From an uncultured Blastocatellia bacterium (lineage in GTDB: Bacteria > Acidobacteriota > Blastocatellia > HR10), in contig CALHAI010000004.1 in the NCBI GenBank assembly GCA_937934295.1, positions 248,001 to 312,000 of the forward strand: a DNA stretch of 64,000 nucleotides. The letters are read 5' to 3'. Made by a program: the position numbers and the translations under genes. Positions 8,961 through 18,900 of this stretch are shown here, one piece after another (the first letter of the stretch is position 1; every line of letters starts with the position of its first letter). The notes under the pieces are model-generated. The model was not told the DNA's origin. It saw only the letters and a program-made list of their open reading frames with translations, and did not search any database.

Positions 8961-10147
8961 TCGCCATGAGCGCTCGCAGAAGGAGGACACTGTTAGGCGG
9001 GGCCTTAGTAGCCGGGGCATTTCTCTCGGCCATCGTCACTCAGCCTTCGGTCCCAAGACCGCTGGCGGAGCGTTCGAGGGAAGACACTTGGCCAGTTGTT
9101 CTGGCCGAGGACGAGTGCTGTGCGGAGATCCTGCAAGGGGAGTGGGCGATCCTTCTGGCGTGGGCTTTAGGCTTGGCGGAGCCGCCGGACGGATGGACGG
9201 CCGAGCGTGCGGCGCGTGAACTGGAGCGTTTCGGGCGTCGTCCCGAAGGGGGATGGCGACTGGAGGCTCCATTACGCGAGGACGATCTGGTGCGGATGCT
9301 CCGAGGGACGCGCTTCGCCGCACATTCGGCGGCGCAGCTGGGACAAGGTGCCGTCACACGAGCGCGCGCGCGCGCGATCTTTCGCGATGGGATGCCGATC
9401 ACTCAAGGGCGGTTCGCGCAGCTGCTTGCGCGCGCCCTTGCGCCCAATCGGACCTTCACGGCCGAGAAAGCGATCGCCTGGCTTCACGCGCGAGGTCTCG
9501 CTCCAGCCGAAGGGTGGGTGCCCGATGAATGGATGACCGAGCGCAAAATGTGGGAGGTCCTCTCACAGGCGGGATGGCCGGTCTCCTCCATCGCACGAGC
9601 GCTGCCGGAGATCGGCGAGCTCCCGGTTGATGTCGCGCGCGCGCATGCGCTTCTTTTTGAGCGGCGCGATCGGCTGACGCAGGCGATGCTCGCCGTGCTC
9701 TTGGTGAAGATCTCCGGATTCACGGCTCCCGCCCAAGGATGGACGCTGGCGGCCGCGCTCGCCGAGCTGGAGCGGTGGAATGCGCGCCCGGGGTATGGAT
9801 GGACGCCCTTGGCGCCCGTTTGCGAGGGGGATCTTGTGCGGCTCTTGCGGCGCGCGGGCATCGTCATGGAGCCCGTGAATCGGTGTCGCGCCGTCACGGC
9901 CTCGGCGGTCGAAGGGGCGGCTTCGGCTCTCGATCTCGTGCGCGCGCTGAGCTCGGCGCCGAATGAGATGCGCGTGGTCGAAGGCCCGATCTTTCGGCCG
10001 CTCTCGGCGACCTCGTTGATCGTCCCGTTGACTCCGAACGAGTTGGGGCGAAATGCTCCTATGCCGATGACCCCTGTTCCGCCAGAGATCGTCGGTCCGG
10101 AGATCCCCAGCGTCTATTCCGTCTCGCGCCCCGGATCAGGGTTCTGA
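8957..10147 (+). CDS. Exported protein with three SLH-like helical repeats
   Basis: I choose ATG 8957, which overlaps the kinase stop as ATGA. The ORF-track start at 8735 lies inside the kinase gene. The 396-residue product has an Arg-rich N-terminus and one hydrophobic segment ([16 protein letters not shown]), probably a signal or anchor. Three degenerate repeats follow, each with an [F/M]AxLLxxAL-type helix, a GW[T/V] motif and a DLVRxLRxxG-like helix. The pattern resembles S-layer-homology modules but is too divergent to assign. Position directly after the co-polymerase suggests a surface or polysaccharide role. Confidence 0.7.
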   Translation: MIAMSARRRRTLLGGALVAGAFLSAIVTQPSVPRPLAERSREDTWPVVLAEDECCAEILQGEWAILLAWALGLAEPPDGWTAERAARELERFGRRPEGGWRLEAPLREDDLVRMLRGTRFAAHSAAQLGQGAVTRARARAIFRDGMPITQGRFAQLLARALAPNRTFTAEKAIAWLHARGLAPAEGWVPDEWMTERKMWEVLSQAGWPVSSIARALPEIGELPVDVARAHALLFERRDRLTQAMLAVLLVKISGFTAPAQGWTLAAALAELERWNARPGYGWTPLAPVCEGDLVRLLRRAGIVMEPVNRCRAVTASAVEGAASALDLVRALSSAPNEMRVVEGPIFRPLSATSLIVPLTPNELGRNAPMPMTPVPPEIVGPEIPSVYSVSRPGSGF

Positions 10148-10160
10148 GCGACATCGGGAA

Positions 10161-11279
10161 GTGAAGATGAAGATTCAGCGCGTCGAGCTTCGGGAAATCC
10201 GCATGCGGCTTCGCGCTCCGTTTGAGACGAGCTTCGGGCGCACCGACTGGCGGCGCATCCTGCTCATTCGCGTCTTCGATGCGGAGGGAGGCGAGGGATG
10301 GGGCGAGTGCACGGCTCCCGAGGAGCCATTTTACAACCACGAGTTCGTGGAGGGGGCGTGGCTCGTGTTGCGCGATTTTCTCGTCCCGATGCTGTTGGGG
10401 CGCGAGTTCGCGACGGCCGAGGAAGTCCTCGCGTTCTTCCGCGCCGTTCGTGGGCATAATATGGCCAAGGGCGCGTTGGAGGCAGCGTGTTGGGACTTGC
10501 AGGCGCGTCGGGAGGGGAAGCCGCTCTGGCAGCTCCTTGGTGGCACGCGCACGGAGATCGAGTGTGGCGTCTCCCTTGGCATTCAGCCCTCGCGCTCGGA
10601 TTTGGTGAAGGCGGTTGAACGAGAGCTGGCGGCCGGCTATCGGCGGATTAAGGTGAAGATCAAGCCAGGTTTGGAGCGGGAAATCGTTGGGACCGTGCGC
10701 GCGGCCTTTCCTGACATCCCCCTCATGGCGGATGCCAATGCCGCTTATACGCTCGAGGATGCGGAGGTGCTCCGTGCGCTCGATGACTTCAACCTGATGA
10801 TGCTCGAGCAGCCGCTCGCCCATGATGACCTGCTGGACCATGCCGAGCTACAGCGGCGGATGCGCACGCCCATCTGCTTGGACGAGGCGATCACGAGTGC
10901 CGAGAAGGCGCGGAAGGCATTGGCCATCGGAGCATGTCGGATCATCAACGTCAAGCTCGGGCGCGTTGGGGGATATACCGAGGCGCGGCGCCTCCACGAC
11001 CTCTGCCGCGCGCAGGGTGTGCCCCTCTGGTGCGGTGGGATGCTGGAGTCGGGCATCGGGCGAGCGCACAACATCGCGCTCTCGACGTTGGAGGGGTTCT
11101 CGCTGCCGGGCGATGTCTCGGCGAGCCGACGCTATTGGGAGCAGGACATCATCGAGCCAGAGGTTGAGGTCACGCCGCAGGGGACGATTCGAGCGCCCAT
11201 GGAGGCTGGGATCGGATTCGCCGTGAACGAGCGGCTCATCGAGCGAATGACCGTGCGCCAGGAGGGAATCGCGTCATGA
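10161..11279 (+). CDS. menC: o-Succinylbenzoate synthase-like enolase-superfamily enzyme
   Basis: A 372-residue member of the muconate-lactonising-enzyme subgroup. Metal and acid-base residues are visible: KVKIK (KxK pair), the metal ligands in [14 protein letters not shown] and CLDEAI, and the second catalytic Lys in [10 protein letters not shown]. The motif [13 protein letters not shown] is typical of the OSBS/N-acylamino-acid racemase family. Menaquinone synthesis is the likely role because UbiE/MenG is also encoded in this window, but racemase or dipeptide-epimerase activity remains possible. GTG 10161 and ATG 10167 are alternative starts. The next gene overlaps as ATGA. Confidence 0.8.
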   Translation: MKMKIQRVELREIRMRLRAPFETSFGRTDWRRILLIRVFDAEGGEGWGECTAPEEPFYNHEFVEGAWLVLRDFLVPMLLGREFATAEEVLAFFRAVRGHNMAKGALEAACWDLQARREGKPLWQLLGGTRTEIECGVSLGIQPSRSDLVKAVERELAAGYRRIKVKIKPGLEREIVGTVRAAFPDIPLMADANAAYTLEDAEVLRALDDFNLMMLEQPLAHDDLLDHAELQRRMRTPICLDEAITSAEKARKALAIGACRIINVKLGRVGGYTEARRLHDLCRAQGVPLWCGGMLESGIGRAHNIALSTLEGFSLPGDVSASRRYWEQDIIEPEVEVTPQGTIRAPMEAGIGFAVNERLIERMTVRQEGIAS

Positions 11280-13903
11280 GGGCGAGGTCTCGTCGAAGGA
11301 CCCTCTGTCTTCTTCTGGCGCTCGCTGCGGGAGCGTCATGGCGCTGGAACATCCGGGGTGAGCGCGTTGAAGAACTGTGGTTGCTCACGGATCGTGCGGT
11401 ACTGCTGAGCAGCGATCGCGGGCGGACATGGGAGGGGGTATTTCTTGGGCGTGACCTGCGGCGCGTTCATGCGCTGCGCAGGCGAGCGAGCGAAGGCGTA
11501 TGGGTCGCGGCCAGTGATGGGCTCTTCCGCCTCGTCATGGCAGGCCGGCGGGTTGAACGGCTATTGTGGGAGGAGACGTTCGCCGTGGCTGAGAGTCGTG
11601 GGCGCCTCTTTGCCGGGACGCGACGCGGACTTCTGGTGAGCGAAGATGGGGGATGGCATTGGCGGCGCCTTCTCTCTTTGCCCGATGGACTCATCCCCCT
11701 GGCGATAGAGACGGCCCCCTCGGATCCCGAGGTGATCTATGTCGGGACGGCACGACATGGCGTGTACCGAAGTGAGGATGGGGGGAGGACCTGGAGGCGA
11801 GCAAGCGGAGGATTGCCGCCGTCCGTCGGGGCGGCACCGTACACGCCCGTGCGAGTGTTAACCATTCATCCACATGATCCGCGCATCGTGTATCTTGGAA
11901 GCGAAGCGCATGGCATCTACAAGACGACCGATGGAGGAGAAACCTGGTGCGCCGTGAACGAGGGATTACCCTGGCAATCGGCCTATCCCTCTTCTCCACC
12001 GCTGCTCGCCATCAGTCCGGAGGATCCTGAGGTCGTTTATGCGCTCATCCGGCGCCGCCTCGATTCGGCGCGCGTCGAGAACGCTCTTTACAAGAGTGCG
12101 ACCGGAGGCCAATTCTGGCGCGAACTCACGGGACTCTCGGCGCAGCGCGTCTTCCGTGAGCTGATTGTTGATCCTGGGCAACCGCGTCGGCTGCTGCTGA
12201 CTCACGGGGAGGGTGTCATCGAGGTCTTCGATCATCCCGCATGGGACATCTTCTTCAGAACTCCCGCGCCGGGGATCCGCGCGCTTGAGGTTTCTCGTGC
12301 CGCCAGCTCGAGGAGCTTGATTGAGACGGTCGGCGAGATCACGGTCATGACGGCGGATCGCGAGATCTTTCACGAATTCGATCTGGATCAACGGAGTCTC
12401 CAATTCGTCCCTGTCTTCGACGGGCGGCGACGATTTCTCGGCTACGATGTCTCGTTCATCCCCTTCACCTTCGCCCTTGAGGGTGAGCCCGTTCGCATCG
12501 CGGATGACGAATTCGTCGAGCGATCGCTCCCTTTCGCTTTCTCCTTTTACGGTCAGATCTTCACGCGCGTCTTCCTCAACGCCAACGGGAATCTGACGTT
12601 CGGAAGTCCCGATCCCGATCCGACGCCGAGCGAGTTGGAGTTCGTGACGAAGCAGCCGCGAATCGCTCCGCTTTGGCTTGATCTCGATCCTTCCCGGGGG
12701 ACTGTTCTCATCTGGGAGGAGTTCGATCGCGTGGTGATCACGTGGCGCGATGTGCCGGAGGTGCCGGAAGTGGAGATCGAGGGGGCGCCTCCGCGAAACA
12801 CGTTTCAAGTGGCCCTCTTTCGCGATGGACGAATCCTGTTCAGCTACAACGGTGTCGAGTCGGTGAGGGGGCTTGTGGGGATCTCGCCGGGTGACCGCCA
12901 AGTCCTCTGGCGCGTGAAGTTCACGGCAGAGATCTCGACGAACCCTCAGCAGCCATCGCTCTTTCGTCCTCCGCTGCGCCAAGGCGATCTGCCGATCGGC
13001 GAGCTGTTCCGTCCGGGTCTTCTGCTGCAGGAGGTCGCGAAGCGATTCTTCATGCGGCATCCCGATGTATTTGATCTCTTGATCGTCTATGGGGCGAGCA
13101 CCTTCGAGCGCTTGACCATCACCGGACGCGTCGTCCAAAAGGGGGCGTTCACGTTGCCCGTCGCCACGTTGGTGAAGAACGAGATCGAGGGCCTCGGGCT
13201 CCCCATCTTCGATGACACGGCAAGATTCGGCAGCGCGGGTCGATTGCGCCTGGTCGTGAACATGGATCTGCTGCGCTCCTATCCAGCGGATCCGCAAGAG
13301 AAGTTCCGCAACACGAAATCGGCCATGGACATCCTTGCTCAGATGGTCGGGCATGCGTGGGGGGCATATGTGCGCTTCGACGATGGGGGGGTACCCAGCG
13401 ACGCGCTGCTTGCGGGAACGGAGCGATTCACGTGGAGCTTCTTCCTCGATACGGACGCATCGGAATTGGATGGCCACGATTGGGAAATCCTCCCGGAGAA
13501 TCGCTTCCGCTCCATAGCGGCGAACGAGCGCTATAGCCCACTTGACCAGTACTTGATGGGGCTCCGTCCACCGGAGGAAGTCCCCCCCTTCTTCTTGATC
13601 GAGAACCCGACGAGGACGGAAGGACACACGCGAGGAAGTCCGCCCGAGCTCGGGGTGATCGTGAGTGGTTCGCTTCGCCCGATCACGCTCGCCGAGATTT
13701 TGCGGATCGAAGGCCCGCGGCGGCCGACGTATGCGGAGGCGCCGAAGACGTTTCGCATGGCGTTCATCCTCGTCGTCCCGGAAGGGCTTCCGGCGACGGC
13801 CATTGATCTGAACAAAGTGGAACTTTTCCGCCGCACCTTCGAGCTGTTCTTCGAGCAAGCAACCGAAGGACGCGGACGCGTCGAGACACGGGTGACCCCC
13901 TGA
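11276..13903 (+). CDS. Large secreted protein: BNR propeller, NIDO-like domain, degenerate metalloprotease-like domain
   Basis: The 875-residue product has a short Arg-rich signal sequence. Residues about 45-330 hold sortilin/BNR-type beta-propeller repeats with Asp-box motifs ([24 protein letters not shown]). Residues about 385-545 resemble a NIDO-like beta sandwich ([36 protein letters not shown]). The remainder looks like the peptidase-like half of related secreted proteins. At the expected HExxH position I read QMVGHAWG (His693), so the first His and the Glu are missing and the domain is probably not an active zinc protease. It overlaps the preceding gene by 4 nt. Confidence 0.7.
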   Translation: MRARSRRRTLCLLLALAAGASWRWNIRGERVEELWLLTDRAVLLSSDRGRTWEGVFLGRDLRRVHALRRRASEGVWVAASDGLFRLVMAGRRVERLLWEETFAVAESRGRLFAGTRRGLLVSEDGGWHWRRLLSLPDGLIPLAIETAPSDPEVIYVGTARHGVYRSEDGGRTWRRASGGLPPSVGAAPYTPVRVLTIHPHDPRIVYLGSEAHGIYKTTDGGETWCAVNEGLPWQSAYPSSPPLLAISPEDPEVVYALIRRRLDSARVENALYKSATGGQFWRELTGLSAQRVFRELIVDPGQPRRLLLTHGEGVIEVFDHPAWDIFFRTPAPGIRALEVSRAASSRSLIETVGEITVMTADREIFHEFDLDQRSLQFVPVFDGRRRFLGYDVSFIPFTFALEGEPVRIADDEFVERSLPFAFSFYGQIFTRVFLNANGNLTFGSPDPDPTPSELEFVTKQPRIAPLWLDLDPSRGTVLIWEEFDRVVITWRDVPEVPEVEIEGAPPRNTFQVALFRDGRILFSYNGVESVRGLVGISPGDRQVLWRVKFTAEISTNPQQPSLFRPPLRQGDLPIGELFRPGLLLQEVAKRFFMRHPDVFDLLIVYGASTFERLTITGRVVQKGAFTLPVATLVKNEIEGLGLPIFDDTARFGSAGRLRLVVNMDLLRSYPADPQEKFRNTKSAMDILAQMVGHAWGAYVRFDDGGVPSDALLAGTERFTWSFFLDTDASELDGHDWEILPENRFRSIAANERYSPLDQYLMGLRPPEEVPPFFLIENPTRTEGHTRGSPPELGVIVSGSLRPITLAEILRIEGPRRPTYAEAPKTFRMAFILVVPEGLPATAIDLNKVELFRRTFELFFEQATEGRGRVETRVTP

Positions 13904-13911
13904 GGGAAGTC

Positions 13912-14388
13912 ATGCGGACGCTTCGTCAAGTCTCAGCGGGGGGCGTCGTTTACCGATGGACGGGATCGCGTCCCGAGGTCGTTCTGATCGCGCGGAGTGG
14001 CGGGACGGTATGGTGTTTGCCCAAGGGATTGGTCGAGCAGGGCGAGGGCGTGCGCGGGACGGCGCTGCGGGAGGTGCAGGAGGAGACCGGTGTGCGTGGC
14101 GAGATCGTCAAGAAGATCGGTCAGGTCAATTACTGGTACATCGGTCGGGAGGAGGAAAAGCCCGTTCGGTTCTTCAAGACGGTCCACTTCTACCTCATGC
14201 GGTATCTCGACGGCGATGTGCGGCGACACGATTGGGAGGTCGAGGACGCGCGATGGTTCCCCATCGAAGAGGCCATCGCGCGCGCCACATATAAGGGCGA
14301 GCGGGAGATTCTGGAGAAAGCTCGACGACTGATCATGGAAAGTGCTCCTACGGCGGCGCCGTCATCGAAGCGGCCTCGCGCTTCTTGA
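13912..14388 (+). CDS. NUDIX hydrolase
   Basis: A 158-residue pyrophosphohydrolase. The Nudix box GLVEQGEGVRGTALREVQEETGV matches Gx5Ex7REUxEEXGU and sits near residue 40. It is preceded by VSAGGVVYR and a WCLPKG segment typical of diadenosine-polyphosphate or MutT-like subfamilies. The substrate cannot be read. It lies 8 nt after the propeller protein gene and 10 nt before the ABC ATPase gene, so it is probably co-transcribed. Confidence 0.9.
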   Translation: MRTLRQVSAGGVVYRWTGSRPEVVLIARSGGTVWCLPKGLVEQGEGVRGTALREVQEETGVRGEIVKKIGQVNYWYIGREEEKPVRFFKTVHFYLMRYLDGDVRRHDWEVEDARWFPIEEAIARATYKGEREILEKARRLIMESAPTAAPSSKRPRAS

Positions 14389-14398
14389 GGGCAGCGCG

Positions 14399-15337
14399 AT
14401 GGCGGAATCCGTTCTCATCGTCGAACATCTCACACATTGGTATGGGGAGCGCATTGCTCTGGAGGACGTGACGCTCCAGGTACAGGCCGGAGAGCTCTTC
14501 GCCTTGCTCGGGCCCAATGGTGGGGGGAAGACGACGCTCTTTCGGATCCTCGCGACTCTGATGAGACCGACCTCGGGACGCGTCCGCCTGTTCGGGGATG
14601 ATGTGCTGGCGCACCCGGAGCGCGTGCGGTGGCACTTGGGTATCGTCTTCCAATCGCCGAGCGTGGATGGGAAGCTCACCGTGTGGGAGAACTTGCGCCA
14701 TCAAGGCCATCTCTATGGCCTGTGGGGACTGACGTTGCGGCGGAGGATAGAGGCTGTGCTCGAACGCTTCGATCTTCGAGATCGAGCTCAGGAGCCGGTG
14801 GAACGACTCTCGGGCGGACTGCGGCGTCGCGTGGAGATCGCGAAGGCCTTGTTGCATGAACCCTCGCTTCTGCTCCTAGATGAGCCGACGGCCGGGCTCG
14901 ACGTGCGCGCGCGTCTGGACCTGTGGGCATATCTGCGGGCTCTTCGCGAGCAACGGTCACTCACCATCGTCTTCACGACGCACTATCTCGACGAAGGGGA
15001 GCAGTGCGATCGCGTGGCCATCTTGGATCGCGGACGGTTGGTGGCGCTCGATGCACCGGATGCGTTGAAGGCGGAGCTGGGCGGAGATGTGATTTTCATC
15101 GAGAGTCGCGAACCCGAACCCTTGCGTGCGGAGATTCGTGCGCGGTGGGGGATCGACGCGACGCTTGTCGATGGCGCGCTCTGTCTCCGCCATGAGCGGG
15201 GGCACGAGTTTCTCACGCGCTTGGTCGAAGCATTCCCCGGACGCATCCTCTCGTTCATGGTGCGGCGGCCGACCTTAGAGGATGTCTTCATTCATCGAAC
15301 GGGCCATCGGTTTGAGGCGGACGTGCGCCCGCGATGA
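14399..15337 (+). CDS. ABC transporter ATP-binding protein (DrrA/NodI type)
   Basis: 312 residues from ATG 14399. The ORF-track start at 14342 overlaps the NUDIX gene. Walker A is GPNGGGKTT, the signature LSGGLRRRVEIAKAL, Walker B LLLLDEPTAGLD, and the H-loop TTHYLDE. The extra C-terminal domain ending RRPTLEDVFIHRTG is typical of ATPases paired with ABC-2 permeases. No permease gene is adjacent. An unpaired ABC-2 permease lies at 35059-35937. Confidence 0.9.
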   Translation: MAESVLIVEHLTHWYGERIALEDVTLQVQAGELFALLGPNGGGKTTLFRILATLMRPTSGRVRLFGDDVLAHPERVRWHLGIVFQSPSVDGKLTVWENLRHQGHLYGLWGLTLRRRIEAVLERFDLRDRAQEPVERLSGGLRRRVEIAKALLHEPSLLLLDEPTAGLDVRARLDLWAYLRALREQRSLTIVFTTHYLDEGEQCDRVAILDRGRLVALDAPDALKAELGGDVIFIESREPEPLRAEIRARWGIDATLVDGALCLRHERGHEFLTRLVEAFPGRILSFMVRRPTLEDVFIHRTGHRFEADVRPR

Positions 15338-15391
15338 GCGTCATGGCTTTCGGCGCAGGGCGTCGAATTGGTCGGGAAAAGGTGGGAGAGG

Positions 15392-15874
15392 TCATATCCA
15401 ATCGTCAGAAGGCGAAGTGGGGAGTGGCTTGGTCATAAGGAGCGCATCTTCTCCGTTGGTGTAGTAGCGTGGTAGACGTTGCGTGACCGTGTAGCCCAAT
15501 TTCTCGTACAGGGCCTGGGCGGCGTGATTGTCCGCGCGGACCTCCAATCGGGCGATCGTCGCCCCGTGTTCGCAAAAGGCGTCCTCGATGGCCTCCATAA
15601 GGAGACGTCCGAAGCCGCGCCGCCGCCACTGTGGATCAACGCCGAGCGCGATCACATGGCCGACGCCGCCGGACTCGATGCTCCCGATGACGAAGCCGAC
15701 CATTCGCCTATCGGGCAGTTCGATCTTTCGCGCGATGACCAGAGGATTGGTCAGCAAGTAGTGGAGCGTGTCGCGATCATAGGTTTCACCATCGGCGAAG
15801 CACCGTTGATCCAGCTCCCAGCACTGATCCAGATCGCGAACCGTCATCGGTCGGATGGAGACTTCGCGCACCAT
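15392..15874 (-). CDS. rimI: GNAT acetyltransferase, RimI-like
   Basis: Likely acetylates the N-terminal Ala of ribosomal protein S18. From ATG 15874 it is 160 residues. GGGAGGGCGAA precedes this ATG, which is why I prefer it to the ORF-track start at 15901. The GNAT core is present: IRPMTVRDLDQCWELDQRCF, the acetyl-CoA loop VDPQWRRRGFGRLLM, and LEVRADNHAAQALYEKLGY, the last being typical of RimI. Other N-acetyltransferase specificities are possible. Confidence 0.85.
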   Translation of the reverse strand: MVREVSIRPMTVRDLDQCWELDQRCFADGETYDRDTLHYLLTNPLVIARKIELPDRRMVGFVIGSIESGGVGHVIALGVDPQWRRRGFGRLLMEAIEDAFCEHGATIARLEVRADNHAAQALYEKLGYTVTQRLPRYYTNGEDALLMTKPLPTSPSDDWI

Positions 15875-15932
15875 TTCGCCCTCCCTGCCGTGTGGAGACA
15901 ATCATACGTCTGGCCTGGGAATGAAACAAGCT

Positions 15933-16982
15933 CTAGTGGATGAACATGGCATCGCCGTAGCTGTAGAACCGGTAACGCATGGCGATGGCATGCTCATAAG
16001 CGCGCAGGACGTTCTCGCGACTGGCGAAGGCGCAGACGAGCATGAGAAGGGTCGAGCGTGGCAGATGGAAGTTCGTCACCAGACCGTCCACGACCTTGAA
16101 GCGATAGCCCGGATAGATGAACAACTCCGTCCATCCAGCTCCCGCGCGCACGAAACCCTCTGGATCGGCGGCCGATTCGAGCGCTCGAACCGTCGTCGTC
16201 CCAACGGCGATGACGGGGTGTCCACGCCCTCGTGCCTCGTTGATCGCCTCGGCCGTCTCGGCGGGGATGACGAATTCCTCGCCCTCCATGCGATGTTTCT
16301 CGACGTCTTCCACGCGAACCGGCTTGAACGTCCCGTAGCCGATGTGAAGCGTCAGCTCGACGATCCGAACACCGCGCTCCCGAAGGGCCGCGAAGACGCG
16401 TTCCGTGAAGTGAAATCCGGCCGTGGGCGCAGCGACCGATCCACGGTGTTTCGCGTAGATGGTCTGATAGCGGAGCACATCGTGCGCGAACGCGGCGGGG
16501 TCCGGTCGTTTGATGTACGGGGGCAACGGCGCCACGCCGATTCGATCGATCCAGGCCTCCAAGTCCTCCTCGGCGCAGAGGAACTCGAGGAGGCGCTTCC
16601 CTTCCGCTTCGACGGCGAGGATGCGCGCTTCCAAGCGTCCTTCGTCGAAAACCAGTTCCGTCCCCCGTCGAGCGATGCGTCCGGGCTTGACCAAGGCCTC
16701 CCAGCGCGTCCCCTCGCACCGTCGCAGAAGCAACACCTCGACATGGCCTGCGAACCCCTTTCGTCTCCCGAAAAGGCGCGCCGGGAAGACGCGCGTGTTG
16801 TTGAGGACCAAAACGCTTCCCGGCGCGACTTCTTCCGGGAGCTGGTAGAAGTACCGGTCCCGGTAGGTACCCGTCCGGCGATCCAGAACGAGCAGCCGCG
16901 AGTGATCGCGCTCCGGAAGCGGCTCCTGTGCGATCAATTCTTCGGGCAGGACGTAATCGAAGTCTGACACCTTCATCGTCAT
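15933..16982 (-). CDS. queA: S-adenosylmethionine:tRNA ribosyltransferase-isomerase QueA
   Basis: Transfers the ribosyl part of SAM to preQ1 in tRNA, giving epoxyqueuosine. At 349 residues it is full length. Motifs: DFDYVLPEELIAQEPLPERDHSRLLVLDR, VLVLNNTRVFPARLFG, YQTIYAKHRGSVAAPTAGFHFT, LHIGYGTFKPV, and TNFHLPRSTLLMLV. It overlaps the upstream methyltransferase gene by 4 nt. QueD, QueE and QueF are encoded elsewhere in the window. Confidence 0.97.
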   Translation of the reverse strand: MTMKVSDFDYVLPEELIAQEPLPERDHSRLLVLDRRTGTYRDRYFYQLPEEVAPGSVLVLNNTRVFPARLFGRRKGFAGHVEVLLLRRCEGTRWEALVKPGRIARRGTELVFDEGRLEARILAVEAEGKRLLEFLCAEEDLEAWIDRIGVAPLPPYIKRPDPAAFAHDVLRYQTIYAKHRGSVAAPTAGFHFTERVFAALRERGVRIVELTLHIGYGTFKPVRVEDVEKHRMEGEEFVIPAETAEAINEARGRGHPVIAVGTTTVRALESAADPEGFVRAGAGWTELFIYPGYRFKVVDGLVTNFHLPRSTLLMLVCAFASRENVLRAYEHAIAMRYRFYSYGDAMFIH

Positions 16983-17794
16983 CCCTTTCGACCGATAGCG
17001 AGCGTCGCTTTGACGGAGAAATCGAATTCGGCACGCCGCCGCTCGCGCTCAATGATCCGAGCCATCTGACGCTGAACGCGTTGGCGCGTGGCCTGGTTGG
17101 GCAGGAACGCCAGCCACTGCGGGAGGAAGTAGTCCTCAATGAGCGGAGATTCGAAGAAGTCCGTGGCCGTCTCAAACAGGAACTCCTCGCGCTCGACGAA
17201 ACAGTGCGGGTACTGAAGCCCATAGCGGGCAAAGATCTCCTGAACGTCGGTCACCGTCGGCCATCGGGTGCTGAGTGCTTCGACGTGCGCCGCGTATTCG
17301 TCGAGCCCGCAGCGATGCAGCGCTTCCCAAAGGATCGAGTAGCACTCATCGAAGCTCCCGCGGGTGATCAGCTTCAGGGCGACCGTCGCTTGATATTCGG
17401 CAACGCGCGCCATCTCAGCCACTATCGGCGCAATGTGCGCGGGAGGAAGCAGCGTGGCATCGCCGATGACCAATCCGTAGGACTCCGCATCAAGCCCGAG
17501 GTTCGTGGGCTCTTTCTCCAGAAATGTGAGGTTCTGCAATCGCTTGATCGCGGCCTTCGAGCGCGCGATCTCCACCATGATGGCGTTGCGCTCGGTCGCG
17601 ACGACTTCCCCCTTCATCCCGATCCGAGATGCGAGATCGAGCGCCAAGCCTCCTGTTCCGCTGTTGACTTCGAGGATCGCGCCTTTCTTCGGAAGCGGGA
17701 CGTGCTTCTCGACCATCTGATCGAAGGGTTCGCGCCAGATCGGCACGATGTACAGGTCATACCGATACGCGAGTTCCCTGGGTGATCGGTTCAT
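16979..17794 (-). CDS. Class I SAM-dependent methyltransferase, substrate unknown
   Basis: 271 residues. The Rossmann motif I appears as ILEVNSGTGGLALDLA, followed by VVATERNAIMVEIAR (motif II region) and YGLVIGDATLLPPAH. The rest is helical and I do not recognise a specific subfamily. It overlaps queA by 4 nt downstream and a 54-codon ORF by 4 nt upstream. Translational coupling is therefore likely, and the substrate may be an RNA or a protein. That last point is inference. Confidence 0.75.
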   Translation of the reverse strand: MNRSPRELAYRYDLYIVPIWREPFDQMVEKHVPLPKKGAILEVNSGTGGLALDLASRIGMKGEVVATERNAIMVEIARSKAAIKRLQNLTFLEKEPTNLGLDAESYGLVIGDATLLPPAHIAPIVAEMARVAEYQATVALKLITRGSFDECYSILWEALHRCGLDEYAAHVEALSTRWPTVTDVQEIFARYGLQYPHCFVEREEFLFETATDFFESPLIEDYFLPQWLAFLPNQATRQRVQRQMARIIERERRRAEFDFSVKATLAIGRKG

Positions 17795-17955
17795 CCTACG
17801 GCTTCCGAAGCCGGAATCAGATCATAAGGCGCGCGCCGACAGCAGCCGAGGGGGCGGATTTCGCCAATGAGGTGCATCCTCGCTCGTCCCCTCAACTTCG
17901 CAACTTCGAGGCGCTTTCGCAATACTTCGCGCCCTGCTGACCTCAGGTTCCCCAT
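17791..17955 (-). CDS. Small ORF (54 aa) translationally coupled to the methyltransferase gene
   Basis: Not in the ORF track. ATG 17955 follows GAAGAGGAAGAGACCG, and its TGA overlaps the methyltransferase ATG as ATGA. The product is very basic (Arg/Lys-rich first half, REVLRKRLEVAKLRGRAR) and contains a CC pair in its second half. I recognise no family. It could be a real micro-protein or a leader ORF that couples translation to the next gene. Confidence 0.45.
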   Translation of the reverse strand: MGNLRSAGREVLRKRLEVAKLRGRARMHLIGEIRPLGCCRRAPYDLIPASEAVG

Positions 17956-18041
17956 CGGTCTCTTCCTCTTCGGAGGATTTTATCATACCGTGCTCGGGCT
18001 CGCTATCATCCTCACAAAGCCGGGGAGTGGAGGAATACGAG

Positions 18042-18881
18042 TCACTCGCTCAAGGCGTATCCGCTCAGGATGAGGAAGGCCCCGATGGCGTTGTAAATCA
18101 AGTGCGTGACCACACAAGGCAGTAGCTGCCCCGTGTACGCTCGAATCATGGTGATGACAAAGCTCAGCACGGTGACGGCGACCAAAATGAGCGTGCTGGC
18201 GCTATACTGCGGATAATGCACGAGAGCGAACAGAATCGTGACGAATGCGATGGCGCGCGCGCGTCCCACGCGGATTTGAAGCGCTGGGTAGAGGACGCCC
18301 CGATAGACCAATTCCTCCACAAGCGGAGCCGTTCCGACAGCCAGAAGGGCGATGACCACGCGAACGTGAGGCGAGGTTTGAAGCAAGCGGTCGAAGGCCG
18401 TCTCTCGCGAAGGCAAAAGCAGTGAGAGCGCGAAGATGAGCCCATAAAGGCCACCGACTGTGAGCACGACGTGGCGCAAGCGGAACCGAGGGTGCCAGCG
18501 CCAGCCGAGCGTTTGCAAGAAGGGGCGGCGCCGCCCCTGAGTGACGACAACCCAACCGACCAGCAGCGTGAGCAGATGGGCGAGGAAGAGCATGGAGATT
18601 TGGACGAGCGTCCCTTCCGGGCTATGCAAACGGTCGAGATCCGTCGGCGAATAGCCGCGCCCCGTCGCCCAGAAGAAGACGCCCAGGGCCGGCAGGAGCG
18701 AGATCGTGAAGATGAAGAATATCCAGAGCGCGAACGCAGCCGCGAGTCCCCACGGTGGCGATTCCGATAGGGAGCGAGGTCGTTGCGCCTCACGCTGCAG
18801 GCAAGTCGAACAGAGCCTCTGCGTTTCGGCCTGGGCGAGAGGTCGGCCGCAAAGGGCGCAGATGTGCCGCGCGTCCATCAT
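18042..18881 (-). CDS. CPBP-family intramembrane metalloprotease with an N-terminal zinc ribbon
   Basis: Integral-membrane glutamic/metallo-protease of the CAAX-processing-like (Abi) family. From ATG 18881 the product is 279 residues. The ORF-track start is a TTG upstream. It begins with a CxxC...CxxC ribbon (ICALCGRPL, LCSTC), then about eight hydrophobic segments. CPBP motifs are present: EELVYRG (EExxxR), FALVHYPQ (FxxxH) and HLIYNAIG (HxxxN/B). Members process or modify membrane substrates, but the target here is unknown. The ribbon may bind a partner. Confidence 0.85.
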   Translation of the reverse strand: MMDARHICALCGRPLAQAETQRLCSTCLQREAQRPRSLSESPPWGLAAAFALWIFFIFTISLLPALGVFFWATGRGYSPTDLDRLHSPEGTLVQISMLFLAHLLTLLVGWVVVTQGRRRPFLQTLGWRWHPRFRLRHVVLTVGGLYGLIFALSLLLPSRETAFDRLLQTSPHVRVVIALLAVGTAPLVEELVYRGVLYPALQIRVGRARAIAFVTILFALVHYPQYSASTLILVAVTVLSFVITMIRAYTGQLLPCVVTHLIYNAIGAFLILSGYALSE

Positions 18882-18900
18882 GCTCACATAAAGAAGCTCA

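Noticed and set aside
9360-9380. Alternating GC run (also near 39700) as a functional repeat
   Set aside because: Short, inside or beside coding sequence rich in Arg/Ala codons. Expected in DNA of this composition.
11966-13858. 630-codon minus-strand ORF opposite the propeller protein gene
   Set aside because: Antisense shadow. The plus frame has a signal peptide, Asp-box repeats and overlaps with both neighbours.
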